Assembly: GCA_964396415.1 (NCBI GenBank)
Contig: CAYNFM010000065.1
Coordinates: forward strand, 1 to 20,602
Length of the DNA: 20,602 bases
DNA from: UBA1306 sp964396415
GTDB taxonomy: Bacteria; Spirochaetota; Spirochaetia; Treponematales; Rectinemataceae
Reading direction: 5' to 3'
In this document: piece after piece, positions 14,118 to 20,602 of the stretch
Layout of the letters: every line of letters begins with the position of its first letter
How positions within the stretch are numbered: the first letter of the stretch is position 1
Position numbers and translations under genes: made by a program
The notes under the pieces: model-generated
The model's input: the letters and a program-made list of their open reading frames with translations, nothing else
Databases searched by the model: none
Told to the model about the DNA's origin: nothing

Positions 14118-14152
14118 CGTGTACGTACACGATCGTTTATGTGTACGTACAC
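14118..14152. promoter_or_regulatory. Pair of palindromic operators, AraR-box-like
   Basis: Two perfect copies of GTGTACGTACAC lie at 14119-14130 and 14141-14152, with centres 22 bases apart (about two helical turns, same DNA face). The first extends to a 14-bp palindrome with flanking C/G. The core TGTACGTACA equals the core of the Bacillus AraR operator as I recall it (ATTTGTACGTACAAAT). The boxes lie just downstream of the predicted start, suited to repression or autoregulation, and about 90-120 bases upstream of divergent araM. Because each copy is self-complementary, the leader RNA can also form a 12-bp hairpin with a 10-base loop ending eight bases before the ATG. Confidence 0.8.
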
Positions 14153-14160
14153 GATACGTT

Positions 14161-15225
14161 ATGGAACCAGAGCGAATCACAGTAAAGGAGATCGCCCGTC
14201 TCGCAGGCGTCTCGATAGGGACCGTTGACCGAGTGCTTCATGATAGGGGCGGCGTTTCGTTCGAGACGAAGGAGAAGGTCGATTCGATCGTAAGCTCGTT
14301 GGGATATGAACCCAACATCCTCGCGCGCCAGCTCTCGCTCAATAAGACCTATACGTTCCGAGTCGTCCTGCCTCGCTCCGATCAAGACTCCGGTTATTGG
14401 GCCCTGTGCCTGGCCGGCATCCGCCGCGCGGAACGCGACCTTTCCCCCTACAGGGCCAGGCTCAGGATCGACGAGTTCGACCGTTACGATCGAGCGGCTT
14501 ATCGCGGCCTCCTGGATGATGTCCTGGCCAATCCCTGTAACGGTCTCCTTATCGCGCCCGTTCTGCCGGAGGATCTTCTGCCGGTTTTGACCAGGATGAA
14601 CGGCAGCGTTCCTTACGTCTTTTTCGACGGCAGGGTCGACGGCGCCGAGCCGCTCGCCGCCGTCGGGCAAGACGCCTTCGCCGCTGGATATCTGGCCGGC
14701 AGGATGCTCTCGCTCGTGGCCAACGGGGTGCCCGGCCCTTTCGTCGCCCTCAACGCCCACGGCGAGGATCGCCACATCAAGCTCCGGATCGAGGGTTTCA
14801 TGGCGTTCTTCCGCGACCACATCGGGAGAATCGAGCGCGAGGCGCGCGAATATGAGTGCTTCGAGCTCGCGCGTACGGAGTCCGTGGACGGCTTCCTCGA
14901 GGGACTCTTTCGCGACATGCCGAATATCGCGGGCATCCTCGTGGCGAATTCCTCCGGCCACCGGGTCGGGGACTGGCTTCAGGCTTCGGGAAAGAAGAAA
15001 GACTGCGCCCTCGTATCGTGGGATTTGGTGCCCGGGAACGTGCGCCTCCTTAGCGACGGAGGGATCGATTGCCTCATTTCGCAACGCCCCTTCGAGCAGG
15101 GGAAGGAGGGCCTGGAACGATTGTTTCGATCCGTCGTCCACGAGGATGACGGCGACGGCGATGTCAGAATTCCGCTGGATGTGTATTTCAAGGAAAATCT
15201 GCCCGGCTTGAAGGCGGGCCGGTAA
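14161..15225 (+). CDS. LacI-family transcriptional regulator of the arabinose locus
   Basis: The protein has 354 residues. The N-terminal LacI helix-turn-helix reads ITVKEIARLAGVSIGTVDRV (residues 6-25), followed by the hinge-helix region (about 47-60, EPNILARQLS). The rest is a periplasmic-binding-protein-like sugar sensor, with stretches such as YVFFDGRVDG and GQDAFAAGYLAGRML. 'GTVDRVLHDRGG' marks the subgroup whose sensor resembles ribose-type binding proteins. The ATG at 14161 fits family N-termini, but there is no Shine-Dalgarno: the second palindrome occupies the region just upstream. An in-frame GTG at 14119 inside the first palindrome is unlikely. It probably binds the two palindromes and represses itself, the transport genes and perhaps araM, with L-arabinose as inducer. 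That assignment is inferred from context. Confidence 0.85.
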   Translation: MEPERITVKEIARLAGVSIGTVDRVLHDRGGVSFETKEKVDSIVSSLGYEPNILARQLSLNKTYTFRVVLPRSDQDSGYWALCLAGIRRAERDLSPYRARLRIDEFDRYDRAAYRGLLDDVLANPCNGLLIAPVLPEDLLPVLTRMNGSVPYVFFDGRVDGAEPLAAVGQDAFAAGYLAGRMLSLVANGVPGPFVALNAHGEDRHIKLRIEGFMAFFRDHIGRIEREAREYECFELARTESVDGFLEGLFRDMPNIAGILVANSSGHRVGDWLQASGKKKDCALVSWDLVPGNVRLLSDGGIDCLISQRPFEQGKEGLERLFRSVVHEDDGDGDVRIPLDVYFKENLPGLKAGR

Positions 15226-15296
15226 AGGCGATGGAATGAGGCGTCCCTCCCGAATCGGCGGTGGCGTCCATCCAATATCCCATTAGGAGGAAGAGT

Positions 15297-16247
15297 ATGA
15301 GAAAGGCACTGGTCGTTCTTGTAGCCGCGGCTATCGTCGCGGCGGGCTTCAGCGCATGCGCCCCCGCGAAGCCGAAGGTGAAGACCTTCGTCATGGTTCC
15401 GAAGGGCGTTCATCCCTACTATGTACCCTGCTTCGCGGGCTTCCAGGCCGCAGGGCTCAAGTACGGCGTCAAGACCCTCGAGGTCGATCCGCAGAAATTC
15501 GACGTGACTCTCCAGGCGAAGGTCATAGAGGATCTCATCGCCCAGAAGGTCGATGGCATCACCATCTCGGCCAACGACGACGCCGGCCTCGTGCCGGTCA
15601 TTCACGACGCGATGAAGGCGGGCATCAAGGTCATCACCTTCGACGCTCCCGCCCCATCCTCCGAGGCCTTGACCTACATCGGCACCGACAATCAGACCGC
15701 GGGCGCGACGGCGGCCAAGAAGATGGCCGAGCTCATGAATAACGAGGGAAGCCTGATAATCATCCAGGGAGGCTTGGGCGCCACCAACCTCAACCTCCGG
15801 ACCCAGGGCTTCAAGGATGCCATGGCTACGGCCGCTCCCAACATCAAGATACTCGACGTCGTAGACGAGGGCGGCGATTTCGCCCAGACGGTCAACAAGA
15901 CCGAGGCGATTCTCCAGACCTATCCCAAGCTCAAGGCGATCTTCGGCGTGTCCGCCGAGGTAGCCCCCGCGGCCGCTCAAGTCCTCAAGCAGCAGAAGAA
16001 GGCCGGAAAGATCATTCTCGCCGGCTTCGATGATCTCAAGGACACTCTCGAGGGGATCAGGGACGGCACGGTCTCCTTCTGCCTCGTGCAGAAGACCTAC
16101 AACATGGGCTGGCTCTCGGTCGAGAAGCTTCTAGACGCCATCGCCAAGAAGCCGATCGACAAGGTTATCGACACCGGCGTCCTCATCGTCGACAAGAGCA
16201 ACGTCGATACCTATATGGACGACATGAAGAAGGCTTTCGCCCAGTAA
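15297..16247 (+). CDS. Sugar ABC transporter substrate-binding lipoprotein
   Basis: The protein has 316 residues. The start at 15297 is chosen because AGGAGG (15285-15290) sits six bases upstream. The signal peptide MRKALVVLVAAAIVAAGFSA ends at C21 in a lipobox-like FSAC, so LspA would process it and the protein would be membrane-anchored. The remainder is a type-1 periplasmic binding fold of the ribose/arabinose/autoinducer-2 family: VPKGVHPYYVPCFAGFQAA at the ligand face, IDPQK-like EVDPQKFDVTLQ, DGITISANDD, TYIGTDNQTAGATAAKKM and ILAGFDDLKDTLEGI. It delivers the sugar to the permease and ATPase downstream. L-arabinose is inferred from linked araB and araA. It lies 71 bases after the regulator, with no separate promoter seen. 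Confidence 0.88.
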   Translation: MRKALVVLVAAAIVAAGFSACAPAKPKVKTFVMVPKGVHPYYVPCFAGFQAAGLKYGVKTLEVDPQKFDVTLQAKVIEDLIAQKVDGITISANDDAGLVPVIHDAMKAGIKVITFDAPAPSSEALTYIGTDNQTAGATAAKKMAELMNNEGSLIIIQGGLGATNLNLRTQGFKDAMATAAPNIKILDVVDEGGDFAQTVNKTEAILQTYPKLKAIFGVSAEVAPAAAQVLKQQKKAGKIILAGFDDLKDTLEGIRDGTVSFCLVQKTYNMGWLSVEKLLDAIAKKPIDKVIDTGVLIVDKSNVDTYMDDMKKAFAQ

Positions 16248-16253
16248 GGGGCC

Positions 16254-16277
16254 GGCGGGGAGCGGTCGCTTCCCGCC
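16254..16277 (+). other. Intercistronic stem-loop after the binding-protein gene
   Basis: GGCGGGGAGC (16254-16263) pairs with GCTTCCCGCC (16268-16277) over ten pairs with one G-T wobble, closing the tetraloop GGTC. It begins six bases after the stop codon of the binding protein and has no T-tract. Such hairpins often protect the upstream message from 3' exonucleases, giving more binding protein than permease. The remaining bases to the permease start (16278-16354) show only the ribosome-binding site AAGGA (16343-16347). Confidence 0.65.
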
Positions 16278-16354
16278 GCGCTCGATGGCATCAGAGGATC
16301 GAAACGGCGCCGCGGAATCGATGCCCGGCGCCGATCTTCCGCAAGGAACGTGAA

Positions 16355-17320
16355 ATGGAAACCAGCAACCTGCCCACCCGTATCGCGCGCTCGCTGATGC
16401 GAGGTCGGGAGTCCGCTATCCTCCTCGCCCTTTTGCTCATCATGGCGGGCATTACCATCTTCGCGCCGAATTTCATGAGCGGCGAGAACCTCTACCTCAT
16501 ATCTCGCCAAATCTCCTTCGTCGCGATCGTGGCCATAGGCGAACTCTTCGTCATACTTACGGGCGGCATCGATCTCTCCGTGGGCTCGGTAATGGGCCTG
16601 GCGGGCGTCGCCGCGGCGGGGGCCATGAAGTTCGGCTTCGACCCCATCCTCGCCACGCTTTTCGGCCTCCTGGTCGGGCTGGCGATCGGGGCCATCAACG
16701 GCGCGCTGATAGCCTACGTACGAATCGCGCCCTTCATCGTAACGCTGGCCATGTTGAGTTTCGCGCGCGGCCTGATCCTCATTCTCACCGAAGGCTGGCC
16801 TATCACGCAGATACCCAAGTCCTTCCTGCCGATCGGCCAGAACGACTTCCTGTCCCTCCCGATCCCGCTGTGGATCATGATTATCGCGGCGGTAGTGGCA
16901 TGGTTCTTCCTGACCAAGACGGCCTTCGGCCGTAGGACCTATGCGATCGGCGGCAACGAGCAGGCGACCTTCCTGTCGGGCATAAACGTCAACGGGATCA
17001 AGTTCCGCCTCTATATGATTTCCTCGCTCTGCGCCGCGCTGGTGGGGGTCATATTGGTCGCCCGCTTCAACTCGGCCCAAGCGGACACTGGAACGGGTTG
17101 GGAGCTCGACGCCATCGCCGCGGCCGTGATCGGCGGCACTTCCCTCATGGGAGGCGTAGGCTCAGTGCTCGGCGTGCTCATCGGCGCGGCCATAATGGGC
17201 GTCATCCGCAACGGGCTCGTCCTCATGATGGTCTCTCCCTACTACCAGACCGCGATAATCGGCGTCATCATCGTCCTCGCCGCGGTGCTGGACCGGGTCA
17301 AGTCCTCGAGGCAGGCGTAG
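16355..17320 (+). CDS. Sugar ABC transporter permease, RbsC/AraH type
   Basis: The protein has 321 residues and 8-10 predicted membrane helices of the branched-chain-permease-like family that serves ribose, arabinose and xylose importers. Characteristic blocks are GGIDLSVGSVMGLAGV (residues about 69-84), INGALIAYVRIAPFIVTLAM, the coupling segment FGRRTYAIGGNEQATFLSGI (about 191-210) that contacts the ATPase, and GGTSLMGGVGSVLGVLIGA (about 264-282). It would function as a homodimer in the inner membrane with the double ATPase encoded next. AAGGA lies seven bases before the ATG. Its stop is separated from the ATPase start by four bases. Confidence 0.92.
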   Translation: METSNLPTRIARSLMRGRESAILLALLLIMAGITIFAPNFMSGENLYLISRQISFVAIVAIGELFVILTGGIDLSVGSVMGLAGVAAAGAMKFGFDPILATLFGLLVGLAIGAINGALIAYVRIAPFIVTLAMLSFARGLILILTEGWPITQIPKSFLPIGQNDFLSLPIPLWIMIIAAVVAWFFLTKTAFGRRTYAIGGNEQATFLSGINVNGIKFRLYMISSLCAALVGVILVARFNSAQADTGTGWELDAIAAAVIGGTSLMGGVGSVLGVLIGAAIMGVIRNGLVLMMVSPYYQTAIIGVIIVLAAVLDRVKSSRQA

Positions 17321-17324
17321 CGCC

Positions 17325-18878
17325 ATGGCCGAGCTCAAGCCCGTCGGGAACGCGTCGGCTCGGGAGGAGCTTCCGACCCTCTTGGAGATGCGCGGCATCT
17401 CCAAGAACTTCCCCGGCGTTCAGGCCCTGCGGGCGGTCGATTTCGCGGTGAAGCGTGGCGAGGTCGTCGGCCTCCTCGGCGAGAATGGAGCGGGCAAGTC
17501 CACCCTCATGAAAATCCTGACGGGCGTCTACCGTCCCGACGGCGGAGAGCTCTTGTGGGATGGCCGCCCCTTGCATTTCGAGACGATACGCGAAGCCCAG
17601 GAACACGGCATCTCGATCATATTCCAGGAGCTCAACAATTGTCCCAACCTGAGCGCCCTCGAGAATCTGTTCCTGGGGCGAGAGGTCAAGACGCGGACGG
17701 GGCTTCTCGATTTCGGCGCCATGCGGGAACGCGCCCGAGTCATCTTCGAGCGCCTCGACATCAATCTGGACCTCAAGATCCCCGTCGGCCGCCTCTCGAC
17801 GGCCATCCAGCAGATGATCGAGATAGCCAAAGCCCTGCTCAGCGAGGTCAGGCTCCTCATCATGGACGAGCCCACTTCCTCCCTTTCGACGCGCGAGACG
17901 GAAAAGCTCTTCCAAGTCATGGCCGAGCTCAAGGATAAGGGCATAGCCGTGATCTTCATCTCGCACAAGCTCGAGGAGGTCTTCCGCGTCACCGACAGGA
18001 TCGTCGTCCTCCGCGACGGCGAGAACGCGGGGACGCTCGACCCGAAGCTGGCCACCACCGATCAACTCATCGCCCTCATGGTGGGAAGGGAGATGAAGGA
18101 CTTCTTCTCGGCCCGCAAGCTGAAAGCCTCCAGGGAGGTGGTCTTCAGCGTCGAGGGCCTCTCCGGTCCTCCCTTCATCCACGATGTCTCCTTCGATCTG
18201 CGTAGGGGCGAGATACTCGGCTTCGCCGGGCTCATCGGGGCAGGCAGGACCGAGACCGCCCGGCTCCTCATCGGAGCCGCGCGCAAGACCGCCGGTCGGG
18301 TCCTGCTCGACGGCCGGGAAGTGACCTTGACCAGCCCGAAGGCCGCCGTAGCCAAGGGGATCGCCTATCTCCCCGAGGACCGCAAGGTGCAGGCCCTCAT
18401 CCTCGGGATGACGATGCGGGAAAACGTCACGCTCGCCGTTCATAGGCTCTTGAGAAAGTTGCTCCTCATCCTCGATCGCAAGAAGGAGACGGCCATCGCC
18501 GAGGACTCGATCCGATCCCTCGACATCAGGGTCTCGAGCGCGGAGCAGGTCGTCCGGAATCTTTCCGGAGGGAATCAGCAGAAGGTCGTCATCGCCAAGT
18601 GGCTCGCGGCCAAGCCTCGCATCCTCATCCTCGACGAGCCCACGCGGGGCATAGATGTCCATGCGAAGAGCGAGGTGCATCGCATCGTAGCCGAGCTCGC
18701 GGATTCCGGCGTCTCGATCATCCTGGTCTCCTCGGAATTGCCGGAGATCCTGGCGCTCGCCGATCGCGTCCTCGTCATGCACGAGGGCGGCGTAAAGGCC
18801 ATTTTGCCGCGGGCGGGACTTACCCAGGCGGCGATCATGAGCGCGGTCTTCGGGCCGAGCCAACAGGAGGCGCAATGA
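17325..18878 (+). CDS. Sugar ABC transporter ATPase with two nucleotide-binding domains
   Basis: The 517-residue protein belongs to the RbsA/AraG/XylG family. Domain 1 (about 15-245) has Walker A GENGAGKST (52-60), an ABC signature LSTAIQQ (157-163, in place of the usual LSxGQQ) and Walker B LLIMDEP (177-183). Domain 2 (about 260-510) has the degenerate GLIGAGRTE without the Walker A lysine, as is normal for this family's second half, then LSGGNQQKVVIAKWL and ILILDEPTRGID. It powers uptake through the RbsC-like permease. No strong Shine-Dalgarno is seen, so translation is probably coupled to the permease. The stop overlaps the araB start (ATGA, 18875-18878). Confidence 0.93.
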   Translation: MAELKPVGNASAREELPTLLEMRGISKNFPGVQALRAVDFAVKRGEVVGLLGENGAGKSTLMKILTGVYRPDGGELLWDGRPLHFETIREAQEHGISIIFQELNNCPNLSALENLFLGREVKTRTGLLDFGAMRERARVIFERLDINLDLKIPVGRLSTAIQQMIEIAKALLSEVRLLIMDEPTSSLSTRETEKLFQVMAELKDKGIAVIFISHKLEEVFRVTDRIVVLRDGENAGTLDPKLATTDQLIALMVGREMKDFFSARKLKASREVVFSVEGLSGPPFIHDVSFDLRRGEILGFAGLIGAGRTETARLLIGAARKTAGRVLLDGREVTLTSPKAAVAKGIAYLPEDRKVQALILGMTMRENVTLAVHRLLRKLLLILDRKKETAIAEDSIRSLDIRVSSAEQVVRNLSGGNQQKVVIAKWLAAKPRILILDEPTRGIDVHAKSEVHRIVAELADSGVSIILVSSELPEILALADRVLVMHEGGVKAILPRAGLTQAAIMSAVFGPSQQEAQ

Positions 18879-20551
18879 GCGCGAGGAAGGGACAGGACTA
18901 CGTCCTGGGCATCGATTTCGGCACCGACTCGGTACGCGCCCTGGTCGTGGACGCCGCCGACGGCTCGAGCGCGGGCACGGCGGTGAGCGCCTACAAGCGC
19001 TGGGCCAAGGGAGAGTTCTGCGACCCGGGGGCCAATCGCTTCCGCCAGCATCCCCTCGACTACGTCGAGGGGATCGAGGAAGCCGCCAAGCGCGCCCTCG
19101 CCGAGTCCGGGGCCGAGGTAGCGGCCAAAGTTCGCGGGATCACGATCGATACGACGGGTTCGACGCCATGCCTCGCCGACGAGACGGGCGCGCCCCTCGC
19201 GCTGAGGCCCGAGTTCGCGTCGGAGCCCGACGCGATGTTCGTATTGTGGAAGGACCATACCGCGGTAGCCCAGGCCGAGCGGATCAACGGGCTCGCCAGG
19301 AGCTGGGGCGGCGAGGACTTTACGAAGTACGAGGGCGGCATCTACTCCTCGGAGTGGTTCTGGGCGAAGGCATTGAAACTCGTCGAGAACGGATCGAAGG
19401 CGGCCGCTCGGGCGCGCACGATCGTAGAGCATTGCGATTGGATGCCTGCCCTCCTCACGGGGACGAAGGACCTGGGCTCCTACAAGCGCAGCCGTTGCGC
19501 GGCGGGGCATAAGGCCATGTGGCACGCGTCCTGGGGCGGCTATCCTTCCGGCGCCTTCCTCGACAGGCTCAATCCCCGTCTTTCGGAGCTCGCCGCCTCA
19601 CTCGGCACGGAGACCTATACCGCGGAGACGGTGTTCGGAAAGCTTTGTCCCGACTGGGCGAAGCGCCTCGGCCTGTCGACCGAGGTCGTCGTATCGGTCG
19701 GCGCCTTCGACGCGCACATCGGCGCGGTGGGCGGCGACGTCGCTCCGGGCACTCTGCTGAAGATCATGGGCACGAGCACCTGCGACGTCATGATAGGGCC
19801 TTCGCCGATCGCCGGCGCGTCCGGCGAGAAGCTCGTGCGGGGAATCTGCGGGCAGGTCGACGGCTCGGTCGTACGCGGCATGATCGGCTACGAAGCGGGA
19901 CAGTCGGCCTTCGGCGACGTCTTCGCCTGGTTCCGCAAGGTATTGGCCTGGCCGTACCGCGCCGGGCTCGTCCAGGAGGGCCCCTCCGGCGGCGTCGCGA
20001 TCGAGGACAAGCTCCTCCCGGCCCTCGAGGCGGAAGCCGCGAAGATAGACCCCAGCGCATCCGGCCTCGTGGCCCTCGATTGGCACAACGGCAGGCGTAC
20101 GCCCGACGCGGATCAGACCCTGACCGGCGCGATAGCCGGCATCAGTCTCGGGATCGACGCGCCGGCCGTCTACCGCGCCCTCGTCGAATCGGCGGCCTTC
20201 GGCTCGCGCGCCATCGTCGAGCGCCTGCGGTCGGAGGGCCTGAGGGTCGAGCGGGTCGCGGCCATAGGCGGAGTCGCGCGCAAGAGCCCCCTCGTCATGC
20301 AGATAACGTCCGATGTCCTCGGCATGGACATTTCGGTGTCCGCGAACGACCAATCAGTCGCGTTGGGCGGCGCCATGTTCGCCGCCACGGCGGCGGGGCT
20401 CTATCCCGACGTCCTCGCGGCCCAGGCCGCGATGCGCGCTCCCATCGAGCGAGTCTACAAGCCGGATCCGGCGCGTCGCGCCGCCTACGATCGGATCTAC
20501 AAGAAATACCAGGCCCTCGGGGCATTCGTCGAGAAGGAGATGCGCGCATGA
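18875..20551 (+). CDS. araB: Ribulokinase
   Basis: The 558-residue FGGY-family sugar kinase phosphorylates L-ribulose to L-ribulose 5-phosphate with ATP. GIDFGTDSVR (12-21) is the N-terminal phosphate-binding loop, and TIDTTGSTPC and LWKDHTA (124-130) are ribulokinase blocks. GAFDAHIGAVGG holds the catalytic aspartate D279, and IMGTSTCD (297-304) and AIGGVARKSPLVMQ the ADP site. The length matches AraB of the Bacillus/E. coli type (about 560). The ATG at 18875 is four bases after AGGAGG (18865-18870) and overlaps the ATPase stop. In-frame sequence upstream of it lies inside the ATPase gene and is not used. Its stop overlaps the araA start (ATGA, 20548-20551). Confidence 0.94.
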   Translation: MSARKGQDYVLGIDFGTDSVRALVVDAADGSSAGTAVSAYKRWAKGEFCDPGANRFRQHPLDYVEGIEEAAKRALAESGAEVAAKVRGITIDTTGSTPCLADETGAPLALRPEFASEPDAMFVLWKDHTAVAQAERINGLARSWGGEDFTKYEGGIYSSEWFWAKALKLVENGSKAAARARTIVEHCDWMPALLTGTKDLGSYKRSRCAAGHKAMWHASWGGYPSGAFLDRLNPRLSELAASLGTETYTAETVFGKLCPDWAKRLGLSTEVVVSVGAFDAHIGAVGGDVAPGTLLKIMGTSTCDVMIGPSPIAGASGEKLVRGICGQVDGSVVRGMIGYEAGQSAFGDVFAWFRKVLAWPYRAGLVQEGPSGGVAIEDKLLPALEAEAAKIDPSASGLVALDWHNGRRTPDADQTLTGAIAGISLGIDAPAVYRALVESAAFGSRAIVERLRSEGLRVERVAAIGGVARKSPLVMQITSDVLGMDISVSANDQSVALGGAMFAATAAGLYPDVLAAQAAMRAPIERVYKPDPARRAAYDRIYKKYQALGAFVEKEMRA

Positions 20552-20602
20552 TCGACCTGAAGAAGTACGAGTTTTGGTTCGTGACCGGCAGCCAGGACCT
20601 CT
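20548..20602 (+). CDS. araA: L-arabinose isomerase, N-terminal end (partial)
   Basis: The frame opens at ATG 20548, overlaps the araB stop by four bases and runs off the window. The 18 visible residues, MIDLKKYEFWFVTGSQDL, match the conserved start of AraA, where 'FWFVTGSQ.LYG' is diagnostic. The enzyme converts L-arabinose to L-ribulose, the substrate of AraB. GAGAAGGAG (20531-20539) gives a suitable ribosome-binding site. araD would be expected further downstream or elsewhere. Confidence 0.9.
   Translation, partial: MIDLKKYEFWFVTGSQDL

Noticed and set aside
14119..14160. GTG at 14119 as the start of the LacI-type regulator
   Set aside because: The added 14 residues would be encoded by the operator palindromes, and homologous N-termini begin just before ITVKEIARLAG.

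Overview
The window is a GC-rich (roughly 60-65 %), densely packed bacterial chromosome segment. Gene content points to a high-GC spirochaete (Treponema/Spirochaeta-like). The clues are a long DUF4954 beta-helix protein, a family I know mainly from Spirochaetes and Bacteroidetes, a lipoprotein-type sugar-binding protein, and a short SerA next to SerC and DUF1015. The taxonomic guess is inference from gene content only.

Region 1 (1-3528) opens with the C-terminus of an iron-containing alcohol dehydrogenase. An AT-rich stretch follows, with a good promoter and a very strong intrinsic terminator only 14 bases before the next gene. Then comes a tight operon: a Nif3-like metal protein, lspA, a small two-helix membrane protein and a DUF1015 protein. 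The DUF1015 gene carries 21-bp tandem repeats (protein heptad RLAPLDV) near its 5' end, and a 100-N assembly gap sits inside them. The apparent frame break is explained by the arbitrary gap length.

Region 2 (3529-5835) is an intergenic stretch with stacked inverted repeats, a near-consensus promoter flanked by an inverted repeat, and the serine biosynthesis pair serA-serC. Region 3 (5878-9950) holds the DUF4954 gene on the minus strand, a divergent gene of unknown function, and an anaerobic sulfatase-maturating type radical SAM/SPASM enzyme. Region 4 (9940-12762) holds a KdgF-like cupin and an MFS carrier on the minus strand, then a divergent secreted NlpC/P60 hydrolase with a possibly leaderless promoter.

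Region 5 (12749-20602) is an arabinose locus. An araM-type glycerol-1-phosphate dehydrogenase lies divergent to a LacI-family regulator. The regulator's leader carries two perfect GTGTACGTACAC palindromes. Downstream come a sugar-binding lipoprotein, an RbsC-like permease, a double ABC ATPase, araB and the first bases of araA, the last three joined by 4-base overlaps or a 4-base gap. Arabinose uptake, phosphorylation and isomerisation, the KdgF-like cupin and the sulfatase maturase together suggest growth on plant (pectin/arabinan-type) polysaccharides.

I found no CRISPR array, IS element, tRNA or rRNA. The best leads for something undescribed are the candidate small RNA/attenuator at about 230-352, the coding 21-bp repeats, the araM/ara operator arrangement, and the DUF1015-serA-serC linkage.
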